Source: Psychrobacter immobilis
GTDB taxonomy: Bacteria; Pseudomonadota; Gammaproteobacteria; Pseudomonadales; Moraxellaceae
Assembly: GCA_904846145.1 (NCBI GenBank)
Contig: CAJGZL010000001.1
Span: 1,550,001 to 1,614,000 of the forward strand
Direction: 5' to 3'
Length of the DNA stretch: 64,000 nucleotides
Part shown: positions 47,710-57,024 of the stretch, piece after piece
Position numbering within the stretch: position 1 is the first letter of the stretch
Layout: each line of letters opens with the position of its first letter
The notes under the pieces: model-generated
Databases searched by the model: none
What the model was told of the DNA's origin: nothing
What the model saw: the letters and a program-made list of their open reading frames with translations, nothing else
Program-made: the position numbers and the translations under genes

Positions 47710-49050
47710 ATGTCTGTCGCTGTAACTACTACTAAACACTCAAAAGTCTGTATTATTATCGGTCATGATATCGAAGCTATTACTAGTAGTGTGGTGCTGG
47801 CAAGTTTAGGTCAGCAGGTGCATATCTATGCTGACTTGGCGCTATTAGAGCAGCAATTACAGCAGTATAGCTTTGAGCATCATCTGCAAGCACTATGGCA
47901 GCTCTATACTCAGCAGCAGCAAATTACTATCCAAGCTTTGCCAGATAATGCTGATACGCTGATTGAGCGTTATGAGAAAGTTGCCACTGCTGATAGTAGT
48001 CAACCAATAGCCGCGATGTACTGGTTGTTTTTAGATAGTATCAAAACCGAATGGTCAGAGGATAGCTGGATCACAGCCTTCAATCGCAGTCAGCAGCAAA
48101 CCCCACCAATCATTATCAGCGGTATTAAGCCGTTAGGCTGTATTCCTACAGTAGCTGAACGCTTGAAGCGTGCTTGGGTTTATTATGTGCCATTTGTATT
48201 TTTGCAAGATGGTGAAGCTTATAGCTCTATGCTTACGCCATCCCTGTGGCTACTTGGTGAAAAGACGCCAGACAGTAGCCAGCATTTGACACCATTACAG
48301 CCGCTGATGCAACACGCCAAAGCAAAACATCATGCCGATATTGCCACTATAGAATTTGCGCGTAGCAGCATTATGGCGATGCTCGCAACGCGTGTCAGCT
48401 TTATGAATGAGATGTCCCGTTTGGCAGATAGCCAGCAGATAGATATCAAAAAAGTCAGCCGTATTATGGGATTAGATGCGCGTATTGGTAGTAGTTACTT
48501 GCAAGCAGGTTGGGGCTTTGGCGGTAATACCCTACCTACAGAGCTAGATAAGCTACAGCACTCAGCGGATGAGAAAAGCGTCAACATGCCTATGCTACAG
48601 TCAGTTAGACATATCAATGAAGACCAAAAAGAGCTTATATTCCGTAAGTTTTGGCAGTATTTTGACGGGTTTATTGATCACAAAACAGTCATGATTTGGG
48701 GTGGTAGCTACAAGTCAGGATCAGGGCGCACCGCAGGGTCAGCCATTCATCCATTACTGACCTTGTTATGGTCGTATAATATTAATACTCTAGTCTATAG
48801 TGATAAGGCCAAGACTGAGCTGGCGGAACTTTATAGCGAACAGCCTTTATTAACGCTTACTGACGATCCTTATCAACAGCTTAATGAGGCGCAGGCCGTG
48901 TTTATTATCACTTTGTCACCGCAGCATAGATTGGATGTTGCTCAGCTTAATCAGTACGCTATACCTATATTTGACGCGCAAAATGTGCTGACACGGAATC
49001 AAATTGATACCTTAATAGGGGATTATGTCGGTATTGGCCGTAGTAAATAG
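47710..49050 (+). CDS. UDP-glucose 6-dehydrogenase homologue lacking catalytic residues
   Basis: 446 residues. The central helical region is clearly UGD-like: TRVSFMNEMSRLADSQQIDIKKVSRIMGLDARIG followed by GWGFGGNTLPTELDKL, and the C-terminal domain has MIWGGSYKSGSGRTAGSAIHPL. But where active enzymes have GFGGSCFPKD with the nucleophilic Cys, this protein has GFGGNTLPTE. The N-terminal nucleotide loop (GxGYVG in the family) is IIIGHDIEA. In my ungapped alignment the catalytic Lys and Asn before the SFxNE motif are also replaced. It sits in the place of ugd in a galU-pgi-ugd-mutase block. It is probably not an active dehydrogenase; a structural or regulatory role is conjecture. Confidence 0.7.
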   Translation: MSVAVTTTKHSKVCIIIGHDIEAITSSVVLASLGQQVHIYADLALLEQQLQQYSFEHHLQALWQLYTQQQQITIQALPDNADTLIERYEKVATADSSQPIAAMYWLFLDSIKTEWSEDSWITAFNRSQQQTPPIIISGIKPLGCIPTVAERLKRAWVYYVPFVFLQDGEAYSSMLTPSLWLLGEKTPDSSQHLTPLQPLMQHAKAKHHADIATIEFARSSIMAMLATRVSFMNEMSRLADSQQIDIKKVSRIMGLDARIGSSYLQAGWGFGGNTLPTELDKLQHSADEKSVNMPMLQSVRHINEDQKELIFRKFWQYFDGFIDHKTVMIWGGSYKSGSGRTAGSAIHPLLTLLWSYNINTLVYSDKAKTELAELYSEQPLLTLTDDPYQQLNEAQAVFIITLSPQHRLDVAQLNQYAIPIFDAQNVLTRNQIDTLIGDYVGIGRSK

Positions 49051-49096
49051 AAGCTTAACTTTGCTCTAATAAAAATTTTCTATAAAACTCTTAAAG

Positions 49097-49134
49097 TAAA
49101 AACGCTTGTCAATTTTATGCTGACAGGCGTTTTT
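49097..49134. terminator. Bidirectional terminator between ugd-like gene and phosphohexomutase
   Basis: AAAACGCTTGTCA pairs with TGACAGGCGTTTT (one G-U pair) around a 9-nt loop, with T runs in both directions, between converging genes. Confidence 0.8.
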
Positions 49135-49173
49135 ACTGTTTTGAGGGGTAGAGCTTTAAGGGACAGGCTGTTA

Positions 49174-50643
49174 CTAAGCTGGAATAGCGCCTTGAGTTGC
49201 GAGCCACTGCTGTATATCTTGTGTTTTACTTGCTAATAGTTGCTCATCCCCACGGGTTTCGATATTTAGGCGTATCAATGGTTCAGTGTTAGAAGTCCGC
49301 AGATTAAAACGCCACTCGCCAAAATCTAAGCTCAAACCATCAAGAGTGTCTTTGTTAGGCTGCTCTAGGCTAAACTTATCTTCAATGCCTTTTATAATTG
49401 TCCCAGCATCGGTAGAGCTTAGGTGAAAGTTAAGCTCACCTGAGCTAGGATAAGCGCTGATATAACCAGCAACTAATTCTGAGAGCGTCTTGCCTGTGAT
49501 GGATAATAGCTCTATGGTTAATAACCATGGAATCATCCCACTGTCGCAATAACAAAAGTCACGGAAATAGTGATGCGCCGACATCTCGCCACCATAGATT
49601 GCGCCTGACTCCCGCATCACTTGCTTGATAAAAGAGTGCCCTGACTTACTAATGACCGCTGTGCCATTATACTCGCTAATCACGGCTTCAGTGTTATAAA
49701 GCACTCTTGGATCGTAGACGATCGACTCATTTGGATATTTATTTAAAAATGCTTGTGCTAGCATACCGACTACATAACTGCCATCAATAAATTGTCCTGT
49801 TTCATCGAACAAAAAACAACGATCGAAATCACCGTCAAAGGCAATGCCAAGATCGGCTTTGTTCTGAATAACGGCTTGGCGAGTAGACTCTCTATTAGCC
49901 AAAATCATTGGATTAGGAATACCATTTGGAAAGCTACCATCAGGCTCATGGTGCAGCTTTATGACATCAATCGGAGCATTGGCTTGCGTTAGTTTATCTA
50001 CTAATAAATCAACGACGGGTCCTGCGCTGCCATTACCTGAATTGATCACTATCTTTAGCGGCTTTAACTTATCCATATCGACAAAGCTTATGACATGATC
50101 GATATAAGCGCTTTTATCCGTCAATAATTGCAAACGACCTTTTACTGTCATGTCAGCGAATTGACCAGATTCTGCTAATGCTTGAATCTCGTTCAGACCA
50201 TCATCCGCGCTAATCGGTTTTGAGTACTCTTTGACTAGCTTTAGCCCATTATAATTGATTGGGTTATGGCTTGCGGTAACTTCGATACCGCCTAGTACTT
50301 GGTAATGACTGGTCGCAAAATAGACCTCTTCGGTTCCCGTCATACCCAAATCAATGGCATCAATACCAGCGTCCCTAATACCAGCGATAGTGGCTTGTTT
50401 TAACTGCTCGCTTGACTTACGAATATCGCTACCGATAACGATTGCAGATTTTAAAGCTTGTAATTCACTATTGCTCTTGGCCGTTTGAGATAAAATCTGT
50501 GCAAAAGCGCGCCCGATACGATAGGCAATAGCTTCATCTAAGCTGACGCCGAGCTCACCACGAATATCGTAGGCTTTAAATGAGTCGATAGTAATAGGTG
50601 TAAATTCAGTAACAGCCTGATAGCTTGAATCATCGATAGACAT
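49174..50643 (-). CDS. algC: Phosphomannomutase/phosphoglucomutase
   Basis: 489 residues. Four domain signatures are present: FKAYDIRGELG, the phosphoserine loop VTASHNPINYNGLKLV, the metal loop AFDGDFDRCFLFDE, the sugar loop GGEMSAHHYFRDF and the phosphate site RTSNTEPLIRLNIETR. It interconverts glucose or mannose 1- and 6-phosphates and links to galU and pgi, which lie just across a shared terminator on the other strand. algC (pgm, manB) naming varies; dual specificity is inferred from the AlgC-like length and motifs. Confidence 0.9.
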   Translation of the reverse strand: MSIDDSSYQAVTEFTPITIDSFKAYDIRGELGVSLDEAIAYRIGRAFAQILSQTAKSNSELQALKSAIVIGSDIRKSSEQLKQATIAGIRDAGIDAIDLGMTGTEEVYFATSHYQVLGGIEVTASHNPINYNGLKLVKEYSKPISADDGLNEIQALAESGQFADMTVKGRLQLLTDKSAYIDHVISFVDMDKLKPLKIVINSGNGSAGPVVDLLVDKLTQANAPIDVIKLHHEPDGSFPNGIPNPMILANRESTRQAVIQNKADLGIAFDGDFDRCFLFDETGQFIDGSYVVGMLAQAFLNKYPNESIVYDPRVLYNTEAVISEYNGTAVISKSGHSFIKQVMRESGAIYGGEMSAHHYFRDFCYCDSGMIPWLLTIELLSITGKTLSELVAGYISAYPSSGELNFHLSSTDAGTIIKGIEDKFSLEQPNKDTLDGLSLDFGEWRFNLRTSNTEPLIRLNIETRGDEQLLASKTQDIQQWLATQGAIPA

Positions 50644-50857
50644 AGAGTTTAAATTCCTTACGTTTGCTTATTATAGAAATAACAGTCTTAATAACAGTGT
50701 CATTAGAGTTTGGTAATTATTAAATGATACACTAACTGATAAATAGATAGGGTGAAAGCTTTTAGCTAGATCATAATATATCCAGAATTTATATGGTTTC
50801 TTAAACCCGTAATTTATTCATATACGTATTTTTTACTAAAAATATAAGAGATTTTTT

Positions 50858-51718
50858 ATGGCTGATCAAAATCAGATTACTGCACCTATGCCTGTACAAG
50901 GCGTGCCTGATGCTACTGGCGAATTAACGGACCTTTTAGCGCTAATGGCACGGCTGCGTAGTGATTGTCCATGGGATCAAAAACAAAGCAACCATAGCCT
51001 AATCCCTTATGCGATTGAGGAAGCTTATGAGCTTGGCGCGGCAGTACAAGAGGACGATGATGAAGATATAAAAAGCGAGCTTGGCGATGTATTGTTGCAA
51101 GTCATCTTTCACTGTCAGCTCTATGCTGAGCAAGGCCGTTTTGATATTAGTGACGTCATTATCACGCTACAACAAAAGCTGATTCGTCGCCATCCGCATG
51201 TGTTTGATAGCGAGAATCTGGCCGATGAGGCTGCGGTAAAACTGCGTTGGGATGAGATCAAGGCGGAAGAGAATCAAGCTGCTGCTGCGCGAGGTAAACC
51301 TCGTCGTCGTTTAGATAGCGTAAAAGCGGGTAGCGCCCTTATGCAAGCGCAAGAAGTACAAAAACAAGCGTCAAAATTAGGCTTTGATTGGGAAGGTGTC
51401 GAGGGAGCATTGGACAAATTAGACGAAGAAGTTAGCGAGCTCAAAGCTGAAATTAAAGACAAATCCAAAAACGAGCTAACCGCCAATATTATCGATATAG
51501 AACAAGAGCTTGGTGATTGTATGTTCGCACTAGTCAATGTCGCTCGTAAACTCAATCTCGATGCCGAAGCCTCGGCATTGACCTGTGTGCATAAGTTCAA
51601 GTCACGCTTTGGCTTTATTGAGAGTCAATTAGCAGCAGCTGACAAGAGGTTAGAGGACAGTGATTTGACCCAGATGGAGAGGTTATGGGAGGCGGCTAAA
51701 CGTCATGAACGCTTATAA
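50858..51718 (+). CDS. mazG: Nucleoside triphosphate pyrophosphohydrolase MazG
   Basis: 286 residues with two MazG folds. The first (30-125) has LRSDCPWDQKQSNHSL, YAIEEAYELGAAVQ and the metal-binding ELGDVLLQVIFH. The second (175-270) has LGFDWEGVEGALDKLDEEVSELKAE and EQELGDCMFALVNVAR. It removes pyrophosphate from NTPs and dNTPs, and in E. coli also modulates ppGpp. It lies in front of the comEA-like gene with a 40-bp gap. Confidence 0.95.
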   Translation: MADQNQITAPMPVQGVPDATGELTDLLALMARLRSDCPWDQKQSNHSLIPYAIEEAYELGAAVQEDDDEDIKSELGDVLLQVIFHCQLYAEQGRFDISDVIITLQQKLIRRHPHVFDSENLADEAAVKLRWDEIKAEENQAAAARGKPRRRLDSVKAGSALMQAQEVQKQASKLGFDWEGVEGALDKLDEEVSELKAEIKDKSKNELTANIIDIEQELGDCMFALVNVARKLNLDAEASALTCVHKFKSRFGFIESQLAAADKRLEDSDLTQMERLWEAAKRHERL

Positions 51719-51758
51719 ATACTTCTTATATCTTATAAACTCAAATGGGCTCATCAAA

Positions 51759-52100
51759 ATGATTAAAATACTGACCAGCTTGGTGACGGTCATTATTATG
51801 ACGCTTAGCAGCACGCAAGCCGCGCCCTGTTTTGACAATCCGCAAACGGCTTATGATTATCTAATAGCCCAAGAAAACGTCGAGATTCAGGCAATAACCC
51901 AAGCTGGCGTCAATATTAATCGCGCTGATGAGGGCGAGCTGACGACGCTAAAGGGCATCGGTAGTAGCAAAGCACAAGAGATTATTCTGTATCGTGAGAT
52001 GTTCGGTGAGTTTAAAACCATTGATGATTTGGCAAAAGTTAAAGGCATAGGTACAAAAACAGTAGAAAATAATCGCTCACGCTTAAAGGTTAAAAACTAA
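51759..52100 (+). CDS. comEA: ComEA-like helix-hairpin-helix DNA-binding protein
   Basis: 113 residues from the ATG at 51759. The frame is open to 51705 inside the end of mazG, but the shorter start gives a clean signal peptide (IKILTSLVTVIIMTLSSTQAA). The mature part has the HhH pair LTTLKGIGSSKAQEIILYRE and LAKVKGIGTKTVENNR, which is typical of ComEA. Periplasmic ComEA binds incoming DNA during natural transformation; Psychrobacter and Acinetobacter relatives are often competent. The symbol is by family; other competence genes are not in the window. Confidence 0.85.
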   Translation: MIKILTSLVTVIIMTLSSTQAAPCFDNPQTAYDYLIAQENVEIQAITQAGVNINRADEGELTTLKGIGSSKAQEIILYREMFGEFKTIDDLAKVKGIGTKTVENNRSRLKVKN

Positions 52101-52287
52101 AAATTTCCTTGTCGAGTATATTCATAGTATTAAATACTACTATTTTTGACAAAATAGCAGGTAAGTAGATATCTAAAAACCCCTAATAAGCCTAAAATTT
52201 GTTAAACTATAAGGTACATCCGCCTGATGAGAGCTGTGCGAGAACGGTTTAGTCAGGGTGGTTAAGAATATGGCAAGGAGTAGATGC

Positions 52288-54576
52288 ATGGCCGAGCGTG
52301 CCGCCAAGCAGTTAGAACTGAATAAATCTGAATTACCTAATTCCATCACCGAAGTAATCGCCACTCTATCCCGAGCAGGTTTTGATGCCTATATCGTTGG
52401 TGGTGGAGTGCGTGATACTTTACTAGGCCTGCGTCCAAAAGACTTTGATGCCGTCACTGATGCCAAGCCACATGAGATAAAAGATGTTTTTGGTAAGCGT
52501 TGTCGCATTATCGGTCGTCGCTTTCAATTAGCGCATGTGTATTCAGGTCGCGAACTCATCGAAGTGGCGACTTTTCGTGGTCCACCCAATAATGATGCCA
52601 ATACCAATCAAGACGGCATGATCATTCGCGATAACGTTTGGGGCGATATCAAGCAAGACTTTGCCCGTCGTGATTTCTCTATCAACGCCTTATATTATCA
52701 GCCACTAAAAGGTGTGGTTCATGATTTTTGTGGCGCGTTAGATGATATTCGCAATAAGACTATTCGTCTCTTAGGCAATGCGCCAGTACGTATTGAAGAA
52801 GACCCTGTGCGTTTATTACGCGCGCTACGCTTTAAAGCCAAGCTTGGCTTTGAGTTTGATGATGAGCTGGCTGATCAGTTTCATGAAGGCAACTGGTCGC
52901 TACTTGAGCAAATATCGCCGCATCGACTCTATGATGAGACGCAAAAGATGTTTACTGGTGGCTACCTTGTCCCCTTATTGCCGTTACTATTTGAGTCAGG
53001 TGCTATTGATAGTCTGATTATCTATCCGCCTTCCCAGCCTAACGCGTTAGTCAAACAAGTAGCAATCAATACCGATAAGCGCATCAATACGGGCAAAAGT
53101 ATCAATCCTGCTTTCTTTTATGCTGCTTTATTGTGGGAAAACTACCTGCATCAGTTAGAAAAAGCCAAAAAGCGTAATATGCCTTTTGCCGATGCGCAAA
53201 TGCAAGCGGCGGGAAAAGTTATAGAGCGTCAACGTATTAAGACTGCTATTCCTAAATTTGCTGAGCAGTTTATTCGCGATATCTGGATCTTGCAGCCAAA
53301 GTTAGCAGCGCCACGTAGTAAACAGATAGAGCAACTGGCTGAGCATCCACGCTTTCGAGCAGGCTTTGACTTTTTATTATTGCGTGAGCAATGCGGTGAT
53401 GCTGAGCATCCGTTATCTGAGTCAACCAATGAGATGGGCGACTGGTGGCAGACTTATCAGACCTTATCTGAGGCGCAAAAGCAGCAGGCAATTGAGGATT
53501 TTGATGAAGGTATCCGTCGCGGTGCTTATAGGCAAGATAAGAGTCGCAGGCGAGATCGTTCGCACAATCGTCAAAGCCATCAAAGTCAGACAGAGCAAGC
53601 AAATAGCAATGATGATGAGCGCTACATAAATAGTAGTCATAAAAAAACCAACGATAATAAACAGCCTATGAATGATGACACTACAAATAATATCAATACA
53701 AACGCTAATGTAATTATGAGCAACGACCATACAAGCGTGCCTGCACGTCGCCGTCGTCGCACTGATACTGAGTCGAATGCAAAGCTTGATGATAAGTCAG
53801 ACAGCGTACAAAGCCTGCAAGAAAGTAGCCAAAAAAGCTCTCGCGCCAATAGTAGTAAGAGCAATAGCTCTCGCAGGAAGTCTGCTAACAAGCTTACACC
53901 ACGAGAGAAGCACGATAGCCATGAGTTGGCTCAATTGCAGCAATTATCCCTTGCTAACGACAGCGCTGCGGTGCAACAAGATAAAATGAAGACCCCTGTG
54001 CCACTATTTGTGATTGAGCATGATAATGTCGTGCCACCGCTGAAAAAACAGCTAGCAGAGCAAGTGCAAGCGTCTGATGTTAAAAAGACTAACGCTAAAG
54101 CGGCTACTAAAGAAACCACAAAAGAAAAACCAACCAGCACCAGCCAAGCTAAGGATGAGTCTGATTGTAGCAGCAGTGCAAAACAAGCTAAGCCTAAGCG
54201 TTCTACCGCTGCAAAAGCGACCGTAGCGCAAACGCCGAAACTAGTAAGTATCAACAACGAACCTATACCGCATCAGCGCCGTCGTCGTCAGCCTAGTGCT
54301 GAAGCAATCGGTGTTGACAAGGCTACTGATACTGCTAAGAGTTCAGCTGCGCAGGTTGTTATTGATGCCAAACCTCAGCTGCAACCAAAAGCTAAGTCTC
54401 GTCCTGCGAAAGTTAGTAAAAGCGTGAGCTCAGATAAAGCTGCCAAAGCGTCTGTCGATGAACAGAGTAATACCAGCCAAAAATCTACGCCCAATAAATC
54501 GGCTAGTTCAGCTAGTAACAAAGGCGCTGTGCCAGCAAAGCGTCGCCGTCGTCAGCCGAGTACTGATACACAGTGA
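52288..54576 (+). CDS. pcnB: Poly(A) polymerase I with long basic C-terminal tail
   Basis: 762 residues; AGGAG 7 nt before the ATG at 52288 decides the start over an upstream GTG. The catalytic part has GGGVRDTLLGLRPKDFDAVTDA (nucleotidyltransferase GG...DxD), RRDFSINALYY and LLRALRFKAKLGF, ending near residue 410. It adds 3' A tails that mark RNA for decay. A further 330 residues form a disordered Ser/Lys/Gln/Asn-rich tail with arginine clusters (ARRRRRTD, HQRRRRQPSAEA, AKRRRRQPSTDTQ). Typical PcnB is about 450 residues. The tail is open throughout and in good codon usage, so it is not an obvious frameshift. Confidence 0.93.
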   Translation: MAERAAKQLELNKSELPNSITEVIATLSRAGFDAYIVGGGVRDTLLGLRPKDFDAVTDAKPHEIKDVFGKRCRIIGRRFQLAHVYSGRELIEVATFRGPPNNDANTNQDGMIIRDNVWGDIKQDFARRDFSINALYYQPLKGVVHDFCGALDDIRNKTIRLLGNAPVRIEEDPVRLLRALRFKAKLGFEFDDELADQFHEGNWSLLEQISPHRLYDETQKMFTGGYLVPLLPLLFESGAIDSLIIYPPSQPNALVKQVAINTDKRINTGKSINPAFFYAALLWENYLHQLEKAKKRNMPFADAQMQAAGKVIERQRIKTAIPKFAEQFIRDIWILQPKLAAPRSKQIEQLAEHPRFRAGFDFLLLREQCGDAEHPLSESTNEMGDWWQTYQTLSEAQKQQAIEDFDEGIRRGAYRQDKSRRRDRSHNRQSHQSQTEQANSNDDERYINSSHKKTNDNKQPMNDDTTNNINTNANVIMSNDHTSVPARRRRRTDTESNAKLDDKSDSVQSLQESSQKSSRANSSKSNSSRRKSANKLTPREKHDSHELAQLQQLSLANDSAAVQQDKMKTPVPLFVIEHDNVVPPLKKQLAEQVQASDVKKTNAKAATKETTKEKPTSTSQAKDESDCSSSAKQAKPKRSTAAKATVAQTPKLVSINNEPIPHQRRRRQPSAEAIGVDKATDTAKSSAAQVVIDAKPQLQPKAKSRPAKVSKSVSSDKAAKASVDEQSNTSQKSTPNKSASSASNKGAVPAKRRRRQPSTDTQ

Positions 54577-55143
54577 GTGAGCGATAAAGTGAATAGTAGC
54601 GACAATGCCAGCTGGGTCAGATGCTATTTAGGTCTAGGCAGTAATCTAGCCAATGAGTTGGGTTCGCCTGCTGAGCATATACAGCAGGCTTTAATGGTTT
54701 TAGGTGAGCATACACAGATTCGTGATCTGCAAGCATCTTCATTCTATGCCTCAAAGCCAATGGGGCCGCAAGATCAGCCCGATTTTGTTAATGGGGTAGT
54801 AGGGTTTGAGACCACCCTCGCACCACTTGAGCTGCTTGATGTTTGTCAGCACCTAGAGATAGAAGCAAAGCGGGCGCGCTTGCGTCATTGGGGCGCGCGT
54901 AGTCTCGATGTGGATATATTGCTATACGGTCAAGCGCAGATAAACGAGTCGCGATTGATCGTACCGCATGCTGGTATAAGCGATCGTAATTTTGTCTTAG
55001 TGCCACTGCGAGAGATTGCGCCTATACTGATGATTGCTGGCAAGCCGATAGTAGCTTATCCAATGAGCGCCGATTGGACAGACTTAACGCAGCTAAATGT
55101 CGATATTAATCATACTGATCACCACAACGACAAAGTTTTATGA
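54577..55143 (+). CDS. folK: 2-amino-4-hydroxy-6-hydroxymethyldihydropteridine pyrophosphokinase
   Basis: 188 residues from a GTG directly after the pcnB stop; a GTG at 54589 is an alternative. YLGLGSNLANELG, PDFVNGVVGFET and the metal-binding RSLDVDILLYG are the HPPK signature. It activates the pterin for dihydropteroate synthase in folate synthesis. Its stop overlaps an ATG of the panB frame (ATGA). The run pcnB-folK-panB-panC is common in gammaproteobacteria. Confidence 0.93.
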   Translation: MSDKVNSSDNASWVRCYLGLGSNLANELGSPAEHIQQALMVLGEHTQIRDLQASSFYASKPMGPQDQPDFVNGVVGFETTLAPLELLDVCQHLEIEAKRARLRHWGARSLDVDILLYGQAQINESRLIVPHAGISDRNFVLVPLREIAPILMIAGKPIVAYPMSADWTDLTQLNVDINHTDHHNDKVL

Positions 55144-55175
55144 GACAAGGTTTTACAAATAGCATAGAGAGCTTT

Positions 55176-55976
55176 ATGACGACTTTATCAACTTTAAATA
55201 AATTCAAGCGAGAAGGCACTAAATTTACTTGTCTGACTTGTTACGATGCCATGTTTGCACGGATGATGGACAAAGCCAAGATTGACACTATCTTGATCGG
55301 TGATAGCTTAGGTATGGTGGTACAAGGTCATGACTCTACTTTGCCTGTAAGTGTAGCAGATATGGCTTATCATACTGCCAATGTCGCACGTAGCAATAAG
55401 CACGCGCTTATTTTAGCGGACTTGCCCTTTATGAGTTACGTCACCTTGCCAGAGGCTATCGCTAATAGTCGTCAGCTGATGCAGGCGGGTGCGCATGTGA
55501 TAAAGATTGAAGGTGGCAGCGAGCTGTGTGATTTAGTTAGCACATTGGCACAAGCAGGCACACCGACTTGTGTGCATTTAGGATTGACTCCGCAATCAGT
55601 TAATGTGTTTGGTGGCTATAAGGTTCAAGGTCGTAGCGATGATTCTGCGGATAAATTGCTGAGCGATGCAAAGGCAGTAGTAGCAGCAGGCGCAGCTTTA
55701 TTAGTATTAGAATGTGTTCCTGCTGAATTAGCCAAAGCCGTTACTAAGGCAGTAGCCGTACCTGTGATCGGCATAGGTGCAGGCGCAGATACTGATGGTC
55801 AAGTATTAGTTATGCATGACATGCTGGGTATGGTTCATGGCCGTGTCCCAAGATTCGTCCACGACTTTTTGACTGATAAACGTAATACTGAACATAGCAT
55901 TGATGGCGCGTTTGCCTTGTATCAGCAATCAGTAGTAGAGGGCAGTTTTCCAATGCAGCAGCATCAATTTGACTAG
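55176..55976 (+). CDS. panB: 3-methyl-2-oxobutanoate hydroxymethyltransferase
   Basis: 266 residues from the ATG at 55176, matching the E. coli length (264) and the family start (TTLSTLNKFK). An ATG at 55140 overlapping folK is in frame. LTCYDAMFARMMDKA, LIGDSLGMVVQGHDSTLPV, VHLGLTPQSVN and VIGIGAGADTDGQVLVMHDMLG are diagnostic. It adds a hydroxymethyl group to 2-oxoisovalerate as the first committed step of pantothenate synthesis. Confidence 0.96.
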   Translation: MTTLSTLNKFKREGTKFTCLTCYDAMFARMMDKAKIDTILIGDSLGMVVQGHDSTLPVSVADMAYHTANVARSNKHALILADLPFMSYVTLPEAIANSRQLMQAGAHVIKIEGGSELCDLVSTLAQAGTPTCVHLGLTPQSVNVFGGYKVQGRSDDSADKLLSDAKAVVAAGAALLVLECVPAELAKAVTKAVAVPVIGIGAGADTDGQVLVMHDMLGMVHGRVPRFVHDFLTDKRNTEHSIDGAFALYQQSVVEGSFPMQQHQFD

Positions 55977-56094
55977 ATTTTTAACGAATAATTCTTAGTG
56001 AGTAATTTTCAACTAGCGATTTTTAACTCACAGTTTTAGTAACAACTGTATTTTTCACTTAGCTTTTTCTATGACTGTATAAGAAGACTTTTTG

Positions 56095-56991
56095 ATGCCT
56101 ACTATTCATCATCATATTTCCACATTACAAGAGACGTTAAAGCCATTGCGTCAGCAACAAAGCATTGCACTAGTGCCGACGATGGGTAACCTACATCAAG
56201 GTCATCTTGAGCTAGTAAGACTTGCCCGTCAGCACGCTGATATCGTAGTCGTTAGTATCTTTGTAAATCCAACCCAGTTTGGGGTAGGAGAGGATTTTGA
56301 CAGCTATCCGCGCACCCTTGATGAGGACATAGCAAAGCTTACCTCGATAGGTGTGGATTATGTCTTTGCCCCTAGCATTAGCGAGATGTATCCTGTGCTG
56401 CCACCGCCCACCTTAGTGATGGCAGGTGCTATAGCCACGCAGTTGTGTGGTCAGTCTCGGCCTACACATTTTGATGGTGTTGGTATTGTTGTCGCCAAAC
56501 TATTCAACATTATCCAGCCTGACAGCGCCATATTCGGTCAAAAAGACTATCAGCAGTTAGCTATTATTAAGCAGTTAGTTCGCGACTTAAGCTATCCTAT
56601 CGAGATCATAGGTGCCCCTATTGTCCGCGCTGATGATGGATTAGCCTTATCGTCACGTAATCAATATTTAACGGATAATGAGCGCCAAATAGCACCTAGT
56701 CTACAGGCACAGCTAAAGCTTTTAGCAAGTCAGCTCATGGAGGCTAAACCTGAACAAAAAGTCTTTGAAAGATTAATAGCCAAAACTAAAAAGCACATGA
56801 CTGAAATAGGTTTCGACGTTGATTATTTAGAGGTAAAAACGGCTGAGTTGACAGATCTAAGTGATATAAATCTGGCATCTGATTCTAGTAATACTAAGAG
56901 TCAGCAGCTAGTTATTTTAGTAGCTGCGCGCTTGGGTCGTGCACGCTTATTAGATAATCAGCTACTCACTATAAAAAGCACTCCTCAATAG
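56095..56991 (+). CDS. panC: Pantothenate synthetase
   Basis: 298 residues from the ATG at 56095. The nucleotidyltransferase HxGH motif is in TMGNLHQGHLELV, and the second motif SSRNQYL and RPTHFDGVGIVVAKLFN are present, as is FGQKDYQQLAII. It joins pantoate and beta-alanine with ATP. It follows panB by 118 bp and completes the pair. An N-terminal HHH run is chance coding. Confidence 0.97.
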   Translation: MPTIHHHISTLQETLKPLRQQQSIALVPTMGNLHQGHLELVRLARQHADIVVVSIFVNPTQFGVGEDFDSYPRTLDEDIAKLTSIGVDYVFAPSISEMYPVLPPPTLVMAGAIATQLCGQSRPTHFDGVGIVVAKLFNIIQPDSAIFGQKDYQQLAIIKQLVRDLSYPIEIIGAPIVRADDGLALSSRNQYLTDNERQIAPSLQAQLKLLASQLMEAKPEQKVFERLIAKTKKHMTEIGFDVDYLEVKTAELTDLSDINLASDSSNTKSQQLVILVAARLGRARLLDNQLLTIKSTPQ

Positions 56992-57024
56992 TGATTCAAT
57001 AGACGCAATATAGGATGATGAGTC

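Noticed and set aside
53464..54257. Several minus-strand frames opposite the pcnB tail
   Set aside because: They mirror the low-complexity Ser/Lys-rich codons of the tail; leucine-rich translations are a codon artefact.
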